Shown: positions 1 through 6,836, numbered from the stretch's first letter. The stretch is 9,237 bases of DNA from Acidimicrobiia bacterium (GCA_026983855.1 JALSTE010000585.1:1-9237), one strand, 5' to 3'. Notes: generated by a model not told the origin, from the letters alone. Translations and numbers: made by a program.

Positions 1-825
1 GTCGACCAGCCACGGCAACCAGGACTCCATACCGTCGAAGGTCTCACCTCCGGCCAGCCTCTCCCACTGTTCACGCCCCCACGGTTCCTCCGAGACCAGT
101 TGCCCGGCCCGGCGGCGCACCTCGGGTGTGGGAACCACCTCCAGAGCGGGGAAGATCCGCACGCCCTCGAGGTCGACGGTGGATCTCTGGTCGGCCACGG
201 AGAACTCGGTGAGCCTTTCGACCTCGTCACCCCAGAGATCGATCCGGACCGGGACCTCCGCCGTCGAGGGGAACACGTCGACGATGCCACCGCGGATGGC
301 GAACTCGCCCCGGTGCTCGACCTGGAATTCCCGGCGGTAGCCCGACTCCACCAGCCAGTGGGCCAGGGAATCCGGTTCGACGGAGCCGTGGGGGGCGATC
401 TCCAGGGGTTCGGTGGTGTGACCGGCGGGACCCAGGATCTGCACCAGTGCCCTCACCGGGGCCACGATCACCGCGGGGTGTCTCCCGGGCTCCCCCAGCC
501 GCCAGATGACCTCCAGCCGGCGTCCCATGGTGTCCACGGCGGGGCTGACCCGCTCGAAGGGCAGGGTCTCCCAGGCCGGGAACGTCATGACCTCCTCGGG
601 ACCGAGATAGGCGGCGATGTCGGCGGTCAGACTCTCGGCCATGGCGGTGGTGGGGACGGCCACCACCAGGGGGCGTCTCGGGGAGCGGCGGGCCAGGGCG
701 GCGAGGACGACGGCCCGGGCCGCCTCGGGCACGGCCAGAATCCCCGAGCGCCGTCCCAGGATCGCGGTCAGGGCCGCCTCGCCGGCCACCACGTCGGGAA
801 GTGCGGTGAGCGGTGTGTTCGTCAC
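1..825 (-). CDS. mfd: Transcription-repair coupling factor Mfd, N-terminal part (runs off left edge)
   Basis: This reading frame stays open for 275 codons from a GTG start to the window edge, so only the N-terminal part of a protein normally over 1,100 residues is seen. Mfd is a cytoplasmic DNA translocase that removes stalled RNA polymerase and recruits UvrA to the lesion. The visible part corresponds to the UvrB-like N-terminal module. It contains FPAWETLPFERVSP followed by DTMGRRLEVIWRL, then VAPVRALVQ, then EHRGEFAIRGGIVDVFPST and RIDLWGDEVERL, all in the order typical of Mfd. UvrB shares part of this module, but the gene position next to pth favours Mfd. The helicase and RNA polymerase-binding domains lie outside the window. 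The GTG start overlaps the pth stop as GTGA, which implies coupled translation. No separate ribosome-binding site is obvious. Confidence 0.93.
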   Translation of the reverse strand, partial: MTNTPLTALPDVVAGEAALTAILGRRSGILAVPEAARAVVLAALARRSPRRPLVVAVPTTAMAESLTADIAAYLGPEEVMTFPAWETLPFERVSPAVDTMGRRLEVIWRLGEPGRHPAVIVAPVRALVQILGPAGHTTEPLEIAPHGSVEPDSLAHWLVESGYRREFQVEHRGEFAIRGGIVDVFPSTAEVPVRIDLWGDEVERLTEFSVADQRSTVDLEGVRIFPALEVVPTPEVRRRAGQLVSEEPWGREQWERLAGGETFDGMESWLPWLVD

Positions 826-1454
826 CTGCGGTTGAAGCGCGACATGGCTTCCTGCACCCCGTCGACGATGACCGTCTCAACCGCGTCGGCCGCCTCCCGC
901 ACGACCACGTCGAGTTCGGCGCGCTCCCCCGCCGGCGGCCTCCTGAGGACATGGTCGGCCCCGGCCCGGGGATGGGGGGGCTTGCCCACGCCGATACGCA
1001 CCCTCACGTAGGCGGTGGTGTGGAGATGGCGGTCGATGGACTGGATTCCCTTGTTGCCCGCTGCTCCCCCACCCAGTTTCACCTTCAACCTTCCGACCGG
1101 TAGATCCAGCTCGTCGTGAACCACGGTGAGGTTCCGGGGATCGGTGATCCCATGGCGGGGGACGAGTCGGGCCACGCTCTCCCCGGAGAGATTCATGTAG
1201 GTGAGCGGCTGGGCCAGGACCACCCGGTGCCCGCCGATGGTGACCTCCGCCACCAGGGCCCGCTCCCTCTTGGCCGGGCGCAGTTCCACACCGTGCCGCT
1301 CGGCCAGCACATCGATGACCTCGAACCCGACGTTGTGGCGGGTTCCCTCGTAACGGTCCCCGGGATTCCCCAGGCCCACGACCAGGTGATCGGCCGCGGT
1401 TCCCCTCCGATCGGCGGCCCGGTCGAATGGAGTCCGCCCAGCGGCTCCGGCCAT
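822..1454 (-). CDS. pth: Peptidyl-tRNA hydrolase
   Basis: Pth is a cytoplasmic monomeric esterase that frees tRNA from peptidyl-tRNAs dropped by stalled ribosomes. The 210-residue product carries the family signatures. VVGLGNPGDRYEGTRHNVGF at 25-44 contains the catalytic His (His40, Escherichia coli His20) and Asn30. QPLTYMNLSGES at 82-93 contains Asn88. VVHDELDLPVGRLKVKLGGG at 111-130 contains the catalytic-site Asp114. AGNKGIQSI follows at 132-140. About 20 extra residues precede the first beta strand. The ATG start is supported by GGGAG eight bases upstream, and the next in-frame GTG would cut into the first strand. The gene begins 29 bases after the rplY stop and overlaps mfd by four bases, so rplY, pth and mfd are probably co-transcribed. 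Confidence 0.96.
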   Translation of the reverse strand: MAGAAGRTPFDRAADRRGTAADHLVVGLGNPGDRYEGTRHNVGFEVIDVLAERHGVELRPAKRERALVAEVTIGGHRVVLAQPLTYMNLSGESVARLVPRHGITDPRNLTVVHDELDLPVGRLKVKLGGGAAGNKGIQSIDRHLHTTAYVRVRIGVGKPPHPRAGADHVLRRPPAGERAELDVVVREAADAVETVIVDGVQEAMSRFNRR

Positions 1455-1483
1455 CTACGGATCTCCCGAATCCGCCTCGACGG

Positions 1484-2128
1484 TCAGTCCGTCGATCCGG
1501 AGTCATCGGGGGACTCGGCCCCCTCCTCGGCGGCCTCGCCCTCCTCACCGGCCCCTTCCTCTTCGGCCAGGGCGGCCCGGGTGATGATTCCCACCACGAT
1601 GACCGAGGCCGGGTCGGCGTCGGTCTCGACCCCCTCACCCAGATCGAGATCACCCACCCGGATGGGCTGGTCGAGCGTGAGACCCGAGATGTCCACCTCT
1701 ATGGACTTCGGGAGCTTTCCGGCCGGGGCGATCACGGGAACACTGCTGAGCTGATGCTGGATCAGCCCCCGCTGCCGGGTGACCTCCTCGGCCTCACCGA
1801 CCAGACGGATCGGGACCACGACCTCGATCTTCTCGTCCCGGTCGATCCTCTGGAAGTCGATGTGGTTGACCCTGTTCCTCAGCGGATCGCGCTGCAGGTC
1901 CTTCACGATCGCCAGATGAATCTCGCCGTCGAGGTCGAGATCGATCAGGGCGTTGTCACCGGCGCTCCTCAGCACGGTCCGGAAGTCGTGACGGTTGACG
2001 GCGACCGCCAGGGGATCGGCACCATGGCCGTACACCACACCAGGGATCTTGCCCTGGGCCCGAAGGCGGCGTGATGCGCGGCTGCCGAGGGGGCGACCGG
2101 TCTCGGCAACAAGAACTGTTTCATCCAT
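1484..2128 (-). CDS. rplY: Large ribosomal subunit protein bL25, long Ctc/TL5-type
   Basis: bL25 binds 5S rRNA in the central protuberance of the 50S subunit. The 214-residue product is the long form. An N-terminal 5S-binding domain covers about residues 3-90, with ETGRPLGSRASRRLRAQGKI and PGVVYGHG. A C-terminal beta domain of the TL5/Ctc type covers about 97-180 and includes LPKSIEVDISGLTLDQPIRV. A strongly acidic tail with many Glu and Asp residues runs from about 188 to the end. The ATG at 2128 is chosen because the family normally begins a few residues before the ETG..ASRRLR motif. An in-frame ATG at 2173 would add 15 unconserved residues and has no clear ribosome-binding site. GGAG lies about 12 bases before 2128, which is rather far. 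A likely promoter and a palindrome lie in the 152-base gap behind prs. Confidence 0.93.
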   Translation of the reverse strand: MDETVLVAETGRPLGSRASRRLRAQGKIPGVVYGHGADPLAVAVNRHDFRTVLRSAGDNALIDLDLDGEIHLAIVKDLQRDPLRNRVNHIDFQRIDRDEKIEVVVPIRLVGEAEEVTRQRGLIQHQLSSVPVIAPAGKLPKSIEVDISGLTLDQPIRVGDLDLGEGVETDADPASVIVVGIITRAALAEEEGAGEEGEAAEEGAESPDDSGSTD

Positions 2129-2187
2129 GACAGGGGAGAACTCCGTTAATTCGGCGCGGAGAAGACGATCCATCGAGGATCGGGCGC

Positions 2188-2199
2188 GACTGCGCAGTC
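2188..2199. promoter_or_regulatory. Perfect 12-bp palindrome, possible operator
   Basis: GACTGCGCAGTC is a perfect 12-base palindrome. It covers four bases of the proposed rplY -10 hexamer and extends into the predicted start region. A dimeric repressor bound here would block initiation. No regulator can be named, and a palindrome of this length can arise by chance in GC-rich DNA. Confidence 0.3.
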
Positions 2200-2224
2200 T
2201 ACGTCAGTCCCGACGCCCCTCCAA
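2196..2224 (-). promoter_or_regulatory. Candidate promoter for rplY-pth-mfd
   Basis: Read on the minus strand, TTGGAG (2224-2219) and TAGACT (2201-2196) are separated by exactly 17 bases. This fits a housekeeping sigma-70 type promoter with a weak -35 box and a TANNNT -10 box. Predicted initiation is near 2189, giving a leader of about 60 bases before the rplY ATG. It lies in the only sizeable gap of the glmU-to-mfd block, which supports a separate transcription unit here. Confidence 0.45.
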
Positions 2225-2232
2225 CAGCAGTT

Positions 2233-2248
2233 TCGCCGACACCGGCGA
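2233..2248 (-). terminator. Short hairpin after prs, weak terminator candidate
   Basis: On the minus strand TCGCCG-GTGT-CGGCGA forms a 6-bp stem with a 4-base loop, 33 bases after the prs stop and just before the candidate rplY promoter. No U-tract follows, so it is not a standard intrinsic terminator. It may attenuate read-through or protect the mRNA 3' end. Confidence 0.3.
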
Positions 2249-2280
2249 CCACCTGAGGGCTCCGGCGGGGAGGGTGGGCC

Positions 2281-3267
2281 TCAGGACTGGTTCTCGCCGT
2301 CGAAGATCTCCGACACCGACGTGTCCTCGAACACGGCGTCGAGGGCGTCGGCGATCACCGGGGCGATGGAGAGGACCTCCAGCTTGTCGAACTGCTTCTC
2401 GGGGGGAACCGGAAGGGTGTTGGTGACCAGCACCCGTGAGAGAACCGAGTTCTTCAGACGATCGACGGCGGGACCCGACAGGACCGCGTGGGTGGTGGCG
2501 GCGATGACCTCCAACGCCCCCGCCGCCATCAGTTCGTCGGCGGCGGAGCACAGGGTGCCGGCGGTGTCGATCATGTCGTCCACCAGCACACACACCCGAC
2601 CCTTGACCTCGCCCATGACACCCCGGCTCTCCACCTCGTTGACCCGGGAGGTGGATCGCCGCTTGTAGATGGCCGCCACGTCGGCGTCCAGGCGCTTGGC
2701 GTACCTCTCGGCCACCTTCACCCTTCCGGTGTCAGGGGATACAACCACCGAATCGGCGGGTACCACGGCCTTCAAGCGGTCGATGAGGACCGGCATCGCC
2801 GTGAGATGATCGACGGGACCGTCGAAGAAACCCTGGATCTGCCCCGAGTGGAGATCGACGCTGACGATTCTCTTGGTGCCCGCGGCCGAGAACATGTTCG
2901 CCAGCAGCTTGGCGGTGATCGGCTCCCGGCCCGAGGCCTTGCGGTCCTGACGGGCGTATCCGTAGAACGGGATGACGGCCGTGATCCTCTTGGCCGAGGC
3001 CCGGCGGGCGGCGTCGATCATGATGAGCTGCTCCATGATCGAGTCGTTGAGGGAGCGGCCCTCGCCCCCGGCGTGGGTCTGGACGATGAAGACGTCGCCG
3101 CCACGGACCGACTCGGAGAAGCGGCACTTGATCTCGCCGTTGGCGAAGTCAACCAGATTCGGTTCCCCGAGGGTGACCCCCAGGTGCTGGGCGATCTCCC
3201 GGGCCAGCGGTTCGTGGGTGCGGCCACTGAACAGGTGCATCCGCTTCTTGGCCACCAACTCCATCAT
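2281..3267 (-). CDS. prs: Ribose-phosphate pyrophosphokinase (PRPP synthase)
   Basis: This enzyme transfers pyrophosphate from ATP to ribose 5-phosphate to make PRPP, the precursor for purine, pyrimidine, NAD, histidine and tryptophan synthesis. In actinobacteria PRPP also feeds the decaprenyl-phosphoryl arabinose route where that exists. The 328-residue product is complete. It shows FANGEIKCRFSESVRG at 41-56, the ATP-binding region with YGYARQDRKASGREPITAK at 102-120, SVDLHSGQIQGFF at 136-148 with the metal-binding His140, the flexible catalytic loop YKRRS at 201-205, and the PRPP-binding loop VCVLVDDMIDTAGTL at 225-239. Two ATG codons stand in tandem. The first is chosen because AAGGGG lies seven bases upstream. 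The gene starts 20 bases after the glmU stop, an arrangement common in bacteria, so the two are probably one transcript. Confidence 0.97.
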   Translation of the reverse strand: MMELVAKKRMHLFSGRTHEPLAREIAQHLGVTLGEPNLVDFANGEIKCRFSESVRGGDVFIVQTHAGGEGRSLNDSIMEQLIMIDAARRASAKRITAVIPFYGYARQDRKASGREPITAKLLANMFSAAGTKRIVSVDLHSGQIQGFFDGPVDHLTAMPVLIDRLKAVVPADSVVVSPDTGRVKVAERYAKRLDADVAAIYKRRSTSRVNEVESRGVMGEVKGRVCVLVDDMIDTAGTLCSAADELMAAGALEVIAATTHAVLSGPAVDRLKNSVLSRVLVTNTLPVPPEKQFDKLEVLSIAPVIADALDAVFEDTSVSEIFDGENQS

Positions 3268-3287
3268 GGTGTCGCCCCTTCGGGTAG

Positions 3288-4433
3288 CTACTCGGGCCCG
3301 AGGCCGAGGGACCCCTTCCCGGAGCCCCCCCTCGCGCGGGCGGCCTCAGCATAGAACGGCCCGGTGACCGTTCCCTCCCCGATCCGAACCCCGGCTTCCA
3401 GATGACAGTAGGGACCGACCCGGGCCCCGGCGTCGATGGACGCCCCGGTGCAGCTCGATCTCTCGACTCGGGCCCCGGGACCCACCACGCAGTCGGTGAG
3501 TGAGGTGTCGGGCCCGATCACCGCACCCGATCCGATCACCGTGGCCCCGCGGAGGATCGAACCCGGGTAGACGGTGACGTCCTCGCCGAGGGTCACGGTC
3601 GTGTCTATGTAGGTGTTGGCCGGATCGACGAGGGTCACGCCCGATTGCAGCCAGGCCCGGTTGGTCCGGGACCGCAGCGCCGCCTCCGTCGCCGCCAACT
3701 GCACCCGGTCGTTGACGCCGACCGTCTCCCCCGGGTCGTCGGCCGGTACCGCGGCTATCGGGTAGCCGGCGTCCCGCAGAACCCCCACCACGTCGGTCAG
3801 GTAGTACTCCCCCTGGGCGTTGGTCGGGGTCACCCGACGCAGGGCCGGGGCGAGCAGGCTGCGACGGAAGCAGTAGATGGAGGTGTTGACCTCGTCGATG
3901 GCCTTCTCCTCATCGGTGGCATCAGCCTGTTCGACCACCCGGTCGACCCGACCCCCCTTACCCCTGACCACCCGGCCGTACCCGGTCGGGTCGTGGAGAT
4001 GGGCCGTGAGCAGGGTGGCGCCGGCCTTGTCCCGGGTGTGGGCCTCCACCAGCGAGGCGATGGTCGCCGGGCGAATCAGGGGGGTGTCCCCGGGCATGAC
4101 GACGAGAACGGCGTCCTCGTCGTCGAGTTCGGCGGCGGTGAATGCCTCGAGACCCACCGCGGCGGCGTCGCCGGTGCCGAGCTGACGTTCCTGGACCGCG
4201 AAGACCACGTCCATCGCCTCCGGGGCGTGCTCGAGCACTGAGGCCCTCACCCGTTCGGCACCATGTCCGACCACGACGACGGCCTTCTCCACGCTCACGT
4301 CGGCGAGGGCGTCGAGAACGTAGGACACCATTGGACGCCCGCAGAGACGGTGGGCCGGCTTCGGCAGACGTGAACGCATCCGGGTGCCCTGACCGGCCGC
4401 CAGGACGATGGCCGATACTCGCGCTCTGCTCAT
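3288..4433 (-). CDS. glmU: GlmU-type UTP:GlcNAc-1-phosphate uridyltransferase lacking the acetyltransferase active site
   Basis: The product is homologous to bifunctional GlmU, which makes UDP-GlcNAc for peptidoglycan, but has 381 residues instead of about 450-490. The N-terminal uridyltransferase looks intact: LAAGQGTRM (11-19), Lys25 in RLPKP, QLGTGDA (84-90), MPGDTPLI with Asp116, GYGRVVR (151-157), EVNTSIY with Asn183, NAQGEYYLTDV (205-215) and VGVNDR with Asn241. A left-handed beta-helix starts near 265 (SGVTLVDPANTYIDTTV) but stops after about four turns. The usual LRPG, whose Arg333 contacts substrate in E. coli, reads LEAG at 345-348. The later acetyltransferase residues (the E. coli Lys351, His363 and Tyr366 region) are absent, replaced by a 20-residue Gly/Ala/Arg tail. 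Only 20 bases separate the stop from prs, so no frameshifted remainder is hidden there. The ATG is preceded by GGAG. It probably still supplies uridyltransferase activity. Confidence 0.9.
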   Translation of the reverse strand: MSRARVSAIVLAAGQGTRMRSRLPKPAHRLCGRPMVSYVLDALADVSVEKAVVVVGHGAERVRASVLEHAPEAMDVVFAVQERQLGTGDAAAVGLEAFTAAELDDEDAVLVVMPGDTPLIRPATIASLVEAHTRDKAGATLLTAHLHDPTGYGRVVRGKGGRVDRVVEQADATDEEKAIDEVNTSIYCFRRSLLAPALRRVTPTNAQGEYYLTDVVGVLRDAGYPIAAVPADDPGETVGVNDRVQLAATEAALRSRTNRAWLQSGVTLVDPANTYIDTTVTLGEDVTVYPGSILRGATVIGSGAVIGPDTSLTDCVVGPGARVERSSCTGASIDAGARVGPYCHLEAGVRIGEGTVTGPFYAEAARARGGSGKGSLGLGPE

Positions 4434-4455
4434 TTCACTCCAGGGTCGGGGAGAT

Positions 4456-4476
4456 CCACCGGCCCCGAGGCGGTGG
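4456..4476 (-). other. Inverted repeat between tRNA-Gln and glmU
   Basis: On the minus strand CCACCG and CGGTGG form a perfect 6-bp stem around a 9-base loop, directly between the tRNA 3' end and the glmU start. It could be a processing signal, a weak attenuator, or chance. No U-tract follows. Confidence 0.3.
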
Positions 4477-4479
4477 AAC

Positions 4480-4554
4480 TGGCTCGGGGGGGAGGACTCG
4501 AACCTCCATTGACGGGACCAAAACCCGCTGTCCTGCCTATTGAACGACCCCCGA
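4480..4554 (-). tRNA. tRNA-Gln, anticodon UUG, with encoded CCA
   Basis: The 75-base sequence folds into a complete cloverleaf. The acceptor stem is TCGGGGG/CCCCCGA, the D stem GTTC/GGAC has one G-U pair, and the anticodon stem GCGGG/CCCGT closes a TTTTGGT loop with anticodon TTG. The variable region is CAAT, the T stem is GGAGG/CCTCC with loop TTCGAGT, and discriminator G is followed by an encoded CCA. The first pair is U1-A72, as in E. coli tRNA-Gln. Where Gln-tRNA is made by transamidation, this pair helps the GatCAB amidotransferase recognise it; which route is used here cannot be told. The gene starts 26 bases past the stop of the membrane-protein gene and ends 46 bases before glmU. TACCGT about 20 bases upstream is a weak -10 candidate. 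A tRNA-Gln next to glmU is also known in mycobacteria. Confidence 0.97.
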
Positions 4555-4580
4555 TCGGATCCCGTCCACGGTACCGCCGA

Positions 4581-6080
4581 TCAGGGAACGACGGTGAGGA
4601 TATCCTCCACCGCCTGGATGACGCTCTCGACCTCGGGGGGCAGACAGTCCCCGGTTCCCTCGGTGGTCATGCTCGCCAGTAGCTGGGACGGCACCGAGGG
4701 ATCGGAGGGGTCCCCGACGACGGAGCTGGTGGTGGTCGTGGAGACGACCGGTGCCGTCGTGGTGGTGGCCGGTGACCGTGAACCCGCGGCCGCCTCGGTG
4801 GTGACCGGGCCCTCGGCGGTTGTCGTGGTGGGGACCGTGGTGGTGGAGCCGGTATCCGTCGTCGGGACGTCCGGCCCGTTCACGGCGGTGGTGGAAGGTT
4901 CATCAGCGGTGTAGGAGGGACAGGGAGCCGAGTCCGGCTGGGTGACCCCGGGATCGCCCCCCTCGGCGATCTCGTCCCCCGTGCCGTTGGGATCAGCGGG
5001 CTCGACGGCGGGAGCCTCCGTCGGGGTGGGGGCGGCGATGGTGGTCGTGGTCGTGGCCGACTCCGTGTGCGAAGGGGGTTCGGGGGGATCGCCCGGATCC
5101 ACCGTTCCGGGTTCGCGAACCTGACTGGACGCGGTGCCTATGTCGCCCTCTGGTTCGGCCGTCCCCGAATCGTCACCGGACGGGGTTCCGGCCGAGGTCG
5201 GGGTGGACCTGGAAGGATCGGGTGCGGGCCGTTCGGTGGGGACGGCCGTGGTCACCGCGGGAACCTCGGTGGTGACGGAGGTGGGCGAAACCGCCACCGT
5301 GGTGGTGACCATGTCCGCGCCACCGGTACCGGTACCGGGACCCGGACGGGCTGCCGGGGTGCCTCCGGGGGAGGCCTCGGAGGTCATGACGGGGTCACCG
5401 TCCCCACCCAGGAGGGCGGTCATCCGTCCGCCGTCGGTGCGACCGATGCGTAGCCCTCCACCGTCCACGATCGCCCTCTGACCCGGACCCAGGGACATGT
5501 CGCCGAAGCGGACCGATCCGGAGGGTCCGACCTCGAGCACCGCCCCATCGGGCACCACCAACCCGGGTCGGGCCTCGACCACCGCACCACCGGGCATCCG
5601 CACCACGGTCTCGCTGGCGGCGGAGACCCGTACCTCGGGGTTGGAGCCCCGCAGGGAACCGACTCCGATCATGACCGCGGCGGCGGAGAAGGCCGCCGCC
5701 ACCAGGGTGGTGGGCCAGCGACGACGCCTCGGGCGACGACGCCTCCCCGAGTCCGACTCCGACGCGGTCGCCCCCCCGGGCACCGGGGGTCTCAGGGGCG
5801 AGTGGGAACCCGCCCCCGACCACGGGGATCCGGAGCGTCCCCCCCTCGGGTGGACACGGCCCTGGTGGAGCGACCTCAGATGATTCTCGAGCCGATCGGC
5901 GAAACCCGGGGAGGGATCGGGAACGGGCAACCGCCCGAGCTCACGCAACCGGTTCCGGAGCTCGTCGAAATCCCGTCGGGGCGTACTCCCCCCGACGGAA
6001 CCCTCCCCATCGGGGGCCCGCCGCCGGTTCCGGGGCTCTCCGACATCGCCTCCACCCGTTTCGTGACCCCCGCCGCTCAC
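4581..6080 (-). CDS. FecR-like single-pass membrane protein with Thr-rich extracellular stalk, likely anti-sigma factor
   Basis: This 499-residue protein is not matched to a named gene. Residues 1-112 are predicted cytoplasmic; they include DFDELRNRLRELGR and LPVPDPSPGFADRLENHLRS, a helical stretch like those near the N-terminus of actinobacterial anti-sigma factors. There is no HxxxCxxC zinc motif. An Arg-rich patch (113-121) precedes one membrane helix (about 123-143), giving an N-inside topology. Residues about 149-212 resemble a FecR domain: repeated short strands with ETVVRMPGGAVVEARPG, LEVGPSGSVRFGD and LGPGQRAIV. From about 240 to 470 the chain is Thr/Pro/Ser-rich and probably disordered. 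The last 20 residues (PPEVESVIQAVEDILTVV) look helical. The only two cysteines, 387 and 479, are both extracellular and could pair. The GTG start overlaps the sigma stop as GTGA, so the two are coupled. The anti-sigma role is inferred from this context; a cell-surface protein without sigma control is the alternative. Confidence 0.72.
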   Translation of the reverse strand: MSGGGHETGGGDVGEPRNRRRAPDGEGSVGGSTPRRDFDELRNRLRELGRLPVPDPSPGFADRLENHLRSLHQGRVHPRGGRSGSPWSGAGSHSPLRPPVPGGATASESDSGRRRRPRRRRWPTTLVAAAFSAAAVMIGVGSLRGSNPEVRVSAASETVVRMPGGAVVEARPGLVVPDGAVLEVGPSGSVRFGDMSLGPGQRAIVDGGGLRIGRTDGGRMTALLGGDGDPVMTSEASPGGTPAARPGPGTGTGGADMVTTTVAVSPTSVTTEVPAVTTAVPTERPAPDPSRSTPTSAGTPSGDDSGTAEPEGDIGTASSQVREPGTVDPGDPPEPPSHTESATTTTTIAAPTPTEAPAVEPADPNGTGDEIAEGGDPGVTQPDSAPCPSYTADEPSTTAVNGPDVPTTDTGSTTTVPTTTTAEGPVTTEAAAGSRSPATTTTAPVVSTTTTSSVVGDPSDPSVPSQLLASMTTEGTGDCLPPEVESVIQAVEDILTVVP

Positions 6081-6727
6081 GCCGCCGACTCCAGTTCACG
6101 CCTGAGGGCCTTCAGGGCCCGGTGGAGGACCACGGCCATCGTCGAGCGGCTGATTCCCATCGCCTCCGCCGCCGATTCGTTGTCGAGATCAGCGAGGTAG
6201 CGGAGCGAAATGGCCCTCTGGTACCGGGGGGGGATCCGAGACAGGGCCGTGAGGACCCGGGCCCGGTCGTAATCGGCCAGTACCTCGTCCTCGGGAGCGA
6301 CCGCAGGTTGATTCAACATGGCGATCGCCCTCTGGCCCCTGTCGCTGCGCTCCCGACCCGATCGCCGATGGTGATCGTTCAACTGGTTGGCCGCTATCCG
6401 GTACAGCCAGGCCCCGAATCCCCCACCCCGGGGGCGGAACCGGTCGATGTTGCGCAGGGCCCGCTCGAACGTGGCCGCGGTGATGTCCTCGGCCACCTCC
6501 ATCGAGCCCGAACGGCGATAGGCGAAGGCATGAATCCTCGGCAGGTAGAAGCGGTAGAGCTCGGTGAAGGCATCCGCATCGGAGGGGGCACGCCGTACGA
6601 GATCGTCCTCGTCGACGGGGCGCGACGGGGCCCCGACGCCCGGGGGCGCCGGACGCGACGGGTCACCGACGAGTTCCGCGGGTGGTGTGGTCACTCCCTG
6701 CATATCTGAACTGTCCAACGCCTTCAC
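6077..6727 (-). CDS. ECF-family RNA polymerase sigma factor
   Basis: This is a group IV sigma-70 factor of 216 residues with only regions 2 and 4. Region 2 spans about 53-124 and includes ELYRFYLPRIHAFAYRR, EDITAATFERALRNIDRFRP and FGAWLYRIAANQLNDHHRR. Region 4 spans about 157-211 and includes LSRIPPRYQRAISLRYLADL, with the helix-turn-helix at about 184-207 (SAAEAMGISRSTMAVVLHRA). Such factors direct RNA polymerase to a small regulon and are usually held inactive by a co-encoded anti-sigma factor, here presumably the downstream membrane protein. The first ~40 residues are Pro-rich and unconserved. The GTG at 6727 has GGAGG only three bases upstream. An ATG at 6703 would remove eight residues and has no good ribosome-binding site, so the exact start is uncertain. 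The regulon cannot be told from sequence. Confidence 0.92.
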   Translation of the reverse strand: MKALDSSDMQGVTTPPAELVGDPSRPAPPGVGAPSRPVDEDDLVRRAPSDADAFTELYRFYLPRIHAFAYRRSGSMEVAEDITAATFERALRNIDRFRPRGGGFGAWLYRIAANQLNDHHRRSGRERSDRGQRAIAMLNQPAVAPEDEVLADYDRARVLTALSRIPPRYQRAISLRYLADLDNESAAEAMGISRSTMAVVLHRALKALRRELESAA

Positions 6728-6790
6728 CCACCTCCGATGACACGACCGGGGATTGTTTCCGGACGGCGAGGACCGTGGATGGACCCCGAT

Positions 6791-6805
6791 ACCGGACTTT
6801 CCGGT
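6791..6805. repeat. Short inverted repeat in the sigma/bS22 divergent spacer
   Basis: ACCGGA-CTT-TCCGGT is a perfect 6-bp inverted repeat with a 3-base spacer. It lies between the divergent starts of the sigma gene and bS22, about 47 bases before the bS22 ATG. It may be an operator or a leader hairpin on the sigma transcript. Confidence 0.3.
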
Positions 6806-6817
6806 CCCCAGACTTTC
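6795..6817. promoter_or_regulatory. Direct heptamer repeat GACTTTC, spaced 16 bp
   Basis: GACTTTC occurs at 6795-6801 and again at 6811-6817, 16 bases start to start, in the 125-base spacer between two divergent genes. On the minus strand the copies read GAAAGTC, the upstream-facing one preceded by G (GGAAAGTC), loosely like an ECF -35 element. No matching -10 element at a normal distance was found, so a role in autoregulation is only a possibility. Confidence 0.25.
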
Positions 6818-6836
6818 ATCCCCACCGTCAGGAAGC

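Noticed and set aside
227..952. Minus-strand open frame of 241 codons near the left edge
   Set aside because: It is out of frame with Mfd. The Mfd frame carries ordered family motifs through the same bases, whereas this frame is Arg/Gly/Pro-rich noise.
100..1011. Long plus-strand open frame of 303 codons
   Set aside because: It is antisense to mfd and pth, which have clear family motifs. Its composition (Gly, His, Asp, Pro rich) is typical of open frames forced by high GC.
3268..3360. Recent frameshift as the cause of the short GlmU
   Set aside because: Only 20 bases separate the glmU stop from prs, and no frame in that space could hold the missing ~100 residues. The truncation must be a deletion or ancestral state.
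3645..4241. Plus-strand open frame of 198 codons opposite glmU
   Set aside because: It mirrors glmU codon composition, shows no recognisable domain, and glmU on the other strand is well supported.
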